Part shown: piece after piece, positions 5,550 to 9,040 of the stretch
Layout of the letters: every line of letters begins with the position of its first letter
Position numbering within the stretch: position 1 is the stretch's first letter
Source: Burkholderiaceae bacterium
Lineage (GTDB): Bacteria; Pseudomonadota; Gammaproteobacteria; Burkholderiales; Burkholderiaceae_C
Assembly: GCA_025458585.1 (NCBI GenBank)
Contig: JALOSD010000089.1
Coordinates: 1 to 9,040 of the forward strand
Length of the DNA stretch: 9,040 nt
Reading direction: 5' to 3'
Program-made: the position numbers and the translations under genes
Notes under the pieces: model-generated
Seen by the model: only the letters and a program-made list of their open reading frames with translations
What the model was told of the DNA's origin: nothing
Databases searched by the model: none

Positions 5550-7469
5550 TCAGGCCTTGGCGGCGATGTCCGCCCGAAGCTTCGCGACGAAGTCCTCGAG
5601 GGGCATCACGCCGAGATCCCGATTGCCACGGGCGCGCACCGCAACGGCGCCGCTTGCCTTCTCCTTGTCGCCCACGACGAGGATGAACGGCACCTTCTGC
5701 ATCGAATGCGCGCGGATTTTATACGTGATCTTGTCCGCACGCAAATCAGCCTCGACCCTAACTCCTTGTTTTTGCAGCGATTTCGCCACTTCGGCGGCGT
5801 AGTCGGCCTGGCCTTCCGAAATCGAGCAGACGACCACCTGCACCGGCGCGAGCCACGCGGGCAGCGCGCCGGCGTGCTGCTCGATCAGGATGCCGATGAA
5901 GCGCTCGAGGCTGCCGACGATCGCGCGGTGCAGCATCACCGGGTGCCTGCGGCTGCCGTCCTCGGCGACGTACTCGGCGTCGAGGCGCTGCGCCATCGAG
6001 AAATCGACCTGCATCGTGCCGCACTGCCACTCGCGCCCGAGCGCGTCCTTCAGCGTGTACTCGATCTTCGGGCCATAGAACGCGCCGTCACCGGGCGCGA
6101 CGACGAACTCGCAGCCCGAGGCGCGCAGGCTCTCCATCAGCGCGTGCTCGGCCTTGTCCCAGATCTCGTCGCTGCCGATGCGCTGCTCGGGGCGCGTCGC
6201 CACCTTGTAGAGGATCTCGGTGAAGCCGAAGTCGGCGTAGACCTTCTGCAGCAGCGCGGTGTAGGCCACGCACTCGGGCAGGATGTGGTCCTCGGTGCAG
6301 AAGACGTGGCCGTCGTCCTGCGTGAAGCCGCGCACGCGCATGATGCCGTGCAGCCCGCCGGTGGGCTCGTTGCGGTGGCAGGCGCCGAACTCGCCGTAGC
6401 GCAGCGGCAGGTCGCGGTAGCTCTTGACGCCCTGCTTGAAGATCAGGATGTGGCCCGGGCAGTTCATCGGCTTGAGCGCGTAGTCGCGCTTCTCCGACTC
6501 CGTCGTGAACATGTTCTCGCGGTACTTGTCCCAGTGCCCCGTCTTCTCCCACAGCGCCTTCTCGAGGATCTGCGGGCCCTTGACCTCGAGGTAACCGTTG
6601 TCACGGTAGACGGCGCGCATGTACTGCTCGACCTGCTGCCACAGCGCCCAGCCCTTCGGGTGCCAGAACACCAGCCCCGGCGCGTGCTCGTCGAGGTGGA
6701 ACAAGTCGAGTTCGCGGCCGAGCCGGCGGTGGTCGCGCTTCTCGGCCTCCTCGAGCATCGTGAGGTACTTCTGCAGGTCGTCCTTCGTCGCCCACGCAGT
6801 GCCGTAGACGCGCTGCAGCATCTCGTTGCGGTGATCGCCGCGCCAGTAGGCGCCTGCCACCTTCATGAGCTTGAAGTGCTTCAGCTTGCCCGTGCTCGGC
6901 ACGTGCGGGCCGCGACACAGATCCTCGAAGCCGCCTTCGCGGTACAGCGAGACATCCTCGCCGGCCGGGATGCTCGAGATGATCTCGGCCTTGTAGTGCT
7001 CGCCCAGGCCCTTGAAGTACGCCACCGCCTCGTCGCGCGGCAGCACGCGGCGCTCGACCTTCTCGTCCTTCGCCGCGAGCTCGTGCATGCGCCGCTCGAT
7101 CGCCTCGAGATCTTCGGGCGTGAACGGGCGCTTGTACGAGAAGTCGTAGTAGAAGCCGTTGTCGATCACCGGGCCGATCGTGACCTGGGCGTCGGGAAAC
7201 AGCTCCTTGACGGCGTAGGCGAGCAGGTGTGCCGTCGAGTGGCGGATCAGCTCGAGGCCGTCGGGCTCCTTGTCGGTGACGATCGCGAGCTCGGCGTCGG
7301 ACTCCAGCCGGTGGCTCGTGTCGACGAGCTTCGCCGCGTCGCCGCGGCCGATGCGGCCGGCGAGCGCGGCTTTCGCCAGTCCCGGGCCGATCGAGGCCGC
7401 GACCTCGGCGACCGTTACCGGGCCGGGGAACTCGCGTTTCGAACCGTCGGGCAGTTGGATCGAGATCAT
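5550..7469 (-). CDS. thrS: Threonyl-tRNA synthetase
   Basis: Charges tRNA-Thr and edits mischarged Ser. The 639-residue product has an N-terminal TGS domain (1-65), then the editing domain with HxxxH at H77/H81 and Cys185/His189 in LCRGPH. The class II catalytic core follows, with zinc ligands Cys337 (MNCPGH), His388 (QDDGH) and His514 (VMLHRAIVGS); motif 2 is around YGEFGACHRNEP and motif 3 around HRAIVGSLERFIG. The C-terminal anticodon-binding domain (VQVVVCSISEGQ onward) is intact. GGAG lies 7 nt before the ATG. It is the first gene of the translation cluster and is preceded by a leader-peptide attenuator. Codons near 5700-5790 are unusually AT-rich for the gene and overlap a candidate infC promoter. 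Confidence 0.98.
   Translation of the reverse strand: MISIQLPDGSKREFPGPVTVAEVAASIGPGLAKAALAGRIGRGDAAKLVDTSHRLESDAELAIVTDKEPDGLELIRHSTAHLLAYAVKELFPDAQVTIGPVIDNGFYYDFSYKRPFTPEDLEAIERRMHELAAKDEKVERRVLPRDEAVAYFKGLGEHYKAEIISSIPAGEDVSLYREGGFEDLCRGPHVPSTGKLKHFKLMKVAGAYWRGDHRNEMLQRVYGTAWATKDDLQKYLTMLEEAEKRDHRRLGRELDLFHLDEHAPGLVFWHPKGWALWQQVEQYMRAVYRDNGYLEVKGPQILEKALWEKTGHWDKYRENMFTTESEKRDYALKPMNCPGHILIFKQGVKSYRDLPLRYGEFGACHRNEPTGGLHGIMRVRGFTQDDGHVFCTEDHILPECVAYTALLQKVYADFGFTEILYKVATRPEQRIGSDEIWDKAEHALMESLRASGCEFVVAPGDGAFYGPKIEYTLKDALGREWQCGTMQVDFSMAQRLDAEYVAEDGSRRHPVMLHRAIVGSLERFIGILIEQHAGALPAWLAPVQVVVCSISEGQADYAAEVAKSLQKQGVRVEADLRADKITYKIRAHSMQKVPFILVVGDKEKASGAVAVRARGNRDLGVMPLEDFVAKLRADIAAKA
5716..5744 (-). 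promoter_or_regulatory. Candidate internal promoter for infC within thrS
   Basis: On the minus strand TTGCGT (5744-5739), a 17-nt spacer and TAAAAT (5721-5716) resemble sigma-70 -35 and -10 boxes (3/6 and 5/6 matches). An overlapping TATAAA is also present. The site is in the most AT-rich patch of the cluster, about 235 nt upstream of the infC start. In E. coli infC is likewise transcribed from promoters inside thrS. Inferred from sequence only. Confidence 0.4.
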
Positions 7470-7487
7470 GGGGCAGCTCCAGAAACG

Positions 7488-7511
7488 AAAAAGCGCGGAC
7501 GGGGCCGCGCT
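7488..7511 (-). terminator. thrS leader terminator (attenuator)
   Basis: On the minus strand AGCGCGG (7511-7505) and CCGCGCT (7498-7492) form a perfect 7-bp stem with a 6-nt loop, followed directly by a run of five T. It lies 18 nt upstream of the thrS ATG and between the thrS promoter and gene, so it must be conditional. Its 5' arm is also part of the competing antiterminator. Confidence 0.8.
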
Positions 7512-7544
7512 CGATCGGGGGTCACAGGCGTGTATCGACCGCGG
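7505..7544 (-). promoter_or_regulatory. thrS antiterminator pairing, competes with the terminator
   Basis: CCGCGGTCGAT (7544-7534) can pair with ATCGAGCGCGG (7515-7505) at 10 of 11 positions. The second segment contains the 5' arm of the terminator (7511-7505), so the two structures exclude each other. The first segment can instead pair with ACCGCG inside the leader peptide coding region (7582-7577). This is the region 1:2, 2:3, 3:4 logic of classical attenuation. Confidence 0.7.
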
Positions 7545-7548
7545 CGGC

Positions 7549-7587
7549 TCAACCTCGGAAGGTGGACGATGGAGTTCGCGGTGTCAT
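7549..7587 (-). CDS. Threonine-containing leader peptide of thrS
   Basis: A 12-codon ORF reads MTPRTPSSTFRG and stops at TGA. Three of 12 residues are Thr (positions 2, 5 and 9: ACA, ACT, ACC), the amino acid used by the downstream synthetase. It lies about 33 nt after a predicted transcription start. AAAGG is 11 nt upstream of the ATG, slightly far for a ribosome site. A ribosome stalled for lack of Thr-tRNA would cover region 1 (7577-7582), free region 2 to form the antiterminator and permit thrS transcription. With ample Thr-tRNA the terminator would form. Identification rests on the Thr codons, position and downstream RNA structures; conservation has not been checked. Confidence 0.7.
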   Translation of the reverse strand: MTPRTPSSTFRG

Positions 7588-7626
7588 AACCCGTGCTGCC
7601 TTTCTCGCTCTTGTCGGTTGATGCAG

Positions 7627-7654
7627 ATTAGATTGTAAGCCGCCCTCAGGTCAG
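7627..7654 (-). promoter_or_regulatory. Predicted sigma-70 promoter of thrS
   Basis: CTGACC (7654-7649, 4/6 match to -35), a 16-nt spacer and TCTAAT (7632-7627, 5/6 match to -10) read on the minus strand. An overlapping TACAAT at 7637-7632 is an alternative -10. It overlaps the 3' end of the patatin-like gene. Transcription from about 7620 would give a leader of roughly 130 nt ending at the terminator, a fitting size for an attenuator. Confidence 0.55.
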
Positions 7655-8719
7655 CGGCAGTGCGTCGATGCCGGGCTGCTCCACGAGGGCGGCGAACTCG
7701 TCGGCCAGGCGCTGACTCTCGGCCAGGGCCCGCGACCAGGCGGCGACGCGGCCGGCGAAGTCGTCGCCGTAGGCCTTGAAATCGTTGCGGTCGGGCAGCT
7801 TGCCGTTCGGCAGCGTCGCGATCCACTCGGCGCTCGGCGCGAGCACGACCACGTTGCCCAGGCGCTCGGTCGCGCGGTGGCGGTGGCGCAGCGCCTTGTC
7901 GAGCCAGCCGGGCACGATCTGGCGCTGGAAGTGGGGGTACAGCACCAGCCCATCCTTCATCGAAGCGTAGTCGAGGTGCAGGTGATAGTCGGTGATGCCG
8001 CCGTCCCAGTACGCGCCCTTCGGCGCGCCGGGAATGTCGCGCACCGCGTCGAGCCAGAACGGGATCGAGCAGCTCGCGAGGATGCTCGGCTGCAGGTTGA
8101 CCGCCGTCAGCGGCACCACCGTTGTGCGGTAGTCGCGCAGGTGCAGCGGCAGCTCGTCGCGCGGGTCGGAGAACACGACGCGCTCGAGCCAGCCGCCCAT
8201 CGCGCGGCGGCTCACGGTGTTGGTCGCGAACGCGCCGAGGTAGCCGAGCGGCGTCGTCACCCGCGAGCCGAGGCGCCCTTCGCGGCCGAGCAGGTGGCGG
8301 CCGCGGCTCGTGAACACGTGCAGCCGGTAGCGCGGGCTGCCGAGCACCTGCGCCTCGCGGCCGCCGAAGCGCTCGGCGAGCTTTGCACCGAACACCTCGC
8401 TGACGTGGCGCGGCGCGGGCGGCTTGCCCGGCGCGTGCTCGTAGCGCTGGTGGATGTAGTCGTCGGCGAGCTGTACCAGCGCCGCGTCGGGATCGGGCAG
8501 GCAGGCGCAGGCCATGCGCCAGGCGCCGATCGACGCGCCAGCGAGGTGCACAACCTGCGTCGAGCGCGCCAGCCACTGGCCGAACAGGAACCGGTCGAGC
8601 GGATTCAGCACCAGCCCCTTCGGCCCGCCGGCCGCCGCGGGCACGACGCGCACGTCCGCCGGCGAAGCCGCCTCGAAGCGTTGCTGCCGGCGTACACCTG
8701 GAGCGCTCTCACCAAGCAA
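7646..8719 (-). CDS. Patatin-like phospholipase family protein, 5' end frameshifted
   Basis: Probable Ser-Asp acyl hydrolase of the patatin family; substrate unknown. The main frame carries the oxyanion-hole loop AAAGGPKG (28-35), the nucleophile elbow GASIG with Ser63, and the catalytic Asp in YWDGGITDYH (Asp239). No signal peptide or membrane segment is obvious. The first in-frame start is a TTG at 8719. The usual family N-terminus (a short LQVYAG-type segment, then PADVRVVPAAAGGPKG) is split here. RALQVYAGSNA lies in a different frame beginning at a GTG at 8712, and the main frame takes over around 8660-8685, with about 16 nt missing compared with relatives as I remember them. The real start was therefore probably the GTG. 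The gene may be non-functional, have an altered N-terminus, or be mis-assembled. It ends inside the thrS promoter region. Confidence 0.85.
   Translation of the reverse strand: MLGESAPGVRRQQRFEAASPADVRVVPAAAGGPKGLVLNPLDRFLFGQWLARSTQVVHLAGASIGAWRMACACLPDPDAALVQLADDYIHQRYEHAPGKPPAPRHVSEVFGAKLAERFGGREAQVLGSPRYRLHVFTSRGRHLLGREGRLGSRVTTPLGYLGAFATNTVSRRAMGGWLERVVFSDPRDELPLHLRDYRTTVVPLTAVNLQPSILASCSIPFWLDAVRDIPGAPKGAYWDGGITDYHLHLDYASMKDGLVLYPHFQRQIVPGWLDKALRHRHRATERLGNVVVLAPSAEWIATLPNGKLPDRNDFKAYGDDFAGRVAAWSRALAESQRLADEFAALVEQPGIDALPLT
8657..8692. repeat. Inverted repeat around the patatin-like frameshift
   Basis: CGCCGGC (8657-8663) and GCCGGCG (8686-8692) are exact reverse complements with a 22-nt spacer; pairing resumes for two more bases beyond one mismatch. 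The frame change falls within the spacer, which also holds a direct repeat of GCTTCG on the minus strand. Confidence 0.6.
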
Positions 8720-8897
8720 TGGTAGCTAAGGCCGCGTATCATCTTGCAGTGCAGCAAGGTTGCGCCTGTTACCGCAGCTTTCCGCTCCCGGCCGCTGGCG
8801 CGGGCGAGACTGGCGCCTCCTCGCCGTTCGTGATGCTGGTCACGATAACGGTCGCCGTTTGCACCGCTCGCGGCGCCCTCCACTGCGCACCCTGATC
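8720..8897. other. Divergent intergenic region between patatin-like gene and opgG
   Basis: This 178-bp gap should contain the promoters of both divergent genes. A small dyad, CTTGC-6 nt-GCAAG, is at about 8743-8758. A weak plus-strand promoter candidate is TTGCAG (8744-8749), 17 nt, TGTTAC (8767-8772), with 3/6 matches in each box. Nothing stronger was found. Confidence 0.3.
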
Positions 8898-9040
8898 ATG
8901 TTTGCTCGCCCTCCCGGGCGCGACGGCCTTCGGCTGCGCAAGCCCCTGATGCTGCTGTGCGCGTTGCTGGCGTCGTGGTCCGGCGCTGTCTTCGCCTTCG
9001 GCTTCGACGACGTTGCCGCACTGGCGCGCGAGCGCGCCGC
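8898..9040 (+). CDS. opgG: Glucan biosynthesis protein, opgG/mdoG-like (5' end only)
   Basis: OpgG/MdoG is a periplasmic protein needed to build osmoregulated periplasmic glucans. Only 47 codons are present. The translation has a basic n-region (RPPGRDGLRLRK), a hydrophobic stretch (PLMLLCALLASWSGAV) and a likely signal-peptidase site after VFA. The mature start FGFDDVAALARERA strongly resembles the FSIDDVAKQAQ start of mature OpgG. The ATG at 8898 is the best start, although the frame stays open upstream and no clear Shine-Dalgarno sequence is seen. It is divergent from the patatin-like gene across about 180 bp. OpgD is a paralogue and cannot be fully excluded from so short a fragment. Confidence 0.75.
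   Translation, partial: MFARPPGRDGLRLRKPLMLLCALLASWSGAVFAFGFDDVAALARERA

Noticed and set aside
5482..5560. Possible terminator between thrS and infC (GGCC dyad followed by TTTCGTTTT)
   Set aside because: The stem is only 4-6 bp with a poor or distant T-rich tract. It does not meet the standard of the two real terminator candidates in the window.
5706..7589. 627-codon open frame on the plus strand opposite thrS
   Set aside because: It mirrors the codon structure of thrS on the other strand, as is usual in GC-rich DNA. Its Arg/Val/Leu/Ala/His-rich translation resembles no protein family I recognise, whereas thrS is unmistakable.
7488..7640. T-box riboswitch upstream of thrS
   Set aside because: No T-box sequence or specifier loop could be found, T-boxes are characteristic of Firmicutes and relatives, and the leader ORF with Thr codons explains the structure better.
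7877..8725. Plus-strand frame of 282 codons opposite the patatin-like gene
   Set aside because: Compositionally a shadow with no recognisable domain; the opposite strand has clear GASIG and DGG catalytic motifs.

Overview
The window is very GC-rich, and its gene order and protein sequences point to a betaproteobacterium, most likely of the order Burkholderiales. That assignment is an inference from synteny and sequence flavour. Almost everything lies on the minus strand. Read right to left it runs: a patatin-like hydrolase, then thrS - infC - rpmI - rplT - pheS - pheT - ihfA, then a MerR-family regulator cut by the left edge. This is the classic translation cluster (threonyl-tRNA synthetase, IF3, L35, L20, both subunits of phenylalanyl-tRNA synthetase, IHF alpha). 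At the right edge, divergent on the plus strand, is the first 47 codons of a periplasmic glucan biosynthesis protein (opgG/mdoG-like). No mobile element, CRISPR array or tRNA gene was seen, and no intergenic gap exceeds 300 bases.

The control sequences between the genes are the most informative part. The thrS leader (7488-7654) has a promoter, a 12-codon leader peptide with three Thr codons, a mutually exclusive antiterminator/terminator pair and a T-run. Together these form a textbook leader-peptide attenuator, unlike the translational operator known for E. coli thrS. An AT-richer patch inside the 3' part of thrS holds a candidate internal promoter for infC. infC itself appears to start at AUC, the kind of poor start codon that lets IF3 regulate its own synthesis. 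A nested hairpin just ahead of the rpmI ribosome binding site could be an L20-responsive operator. Two hairpins, the second a canonical intrinsic terminator, separate rplT from pheS and probably act as an attenuator that sets pheST-ihfA expression.

Two genes have broken reading frames. pheT (normally essential) has lost about 98 nt near 2081-2084. The patatin-like gene has lost roughly 16 nt near its 5' end. Both breaks fall in the loop of a perfect GC-rich inverted repeat. This suggests hairpin-associated deletion, either as a sequencing, amplification or assembly artefact or as a real event. For the essential pheT an artefact is the more likely explanation.
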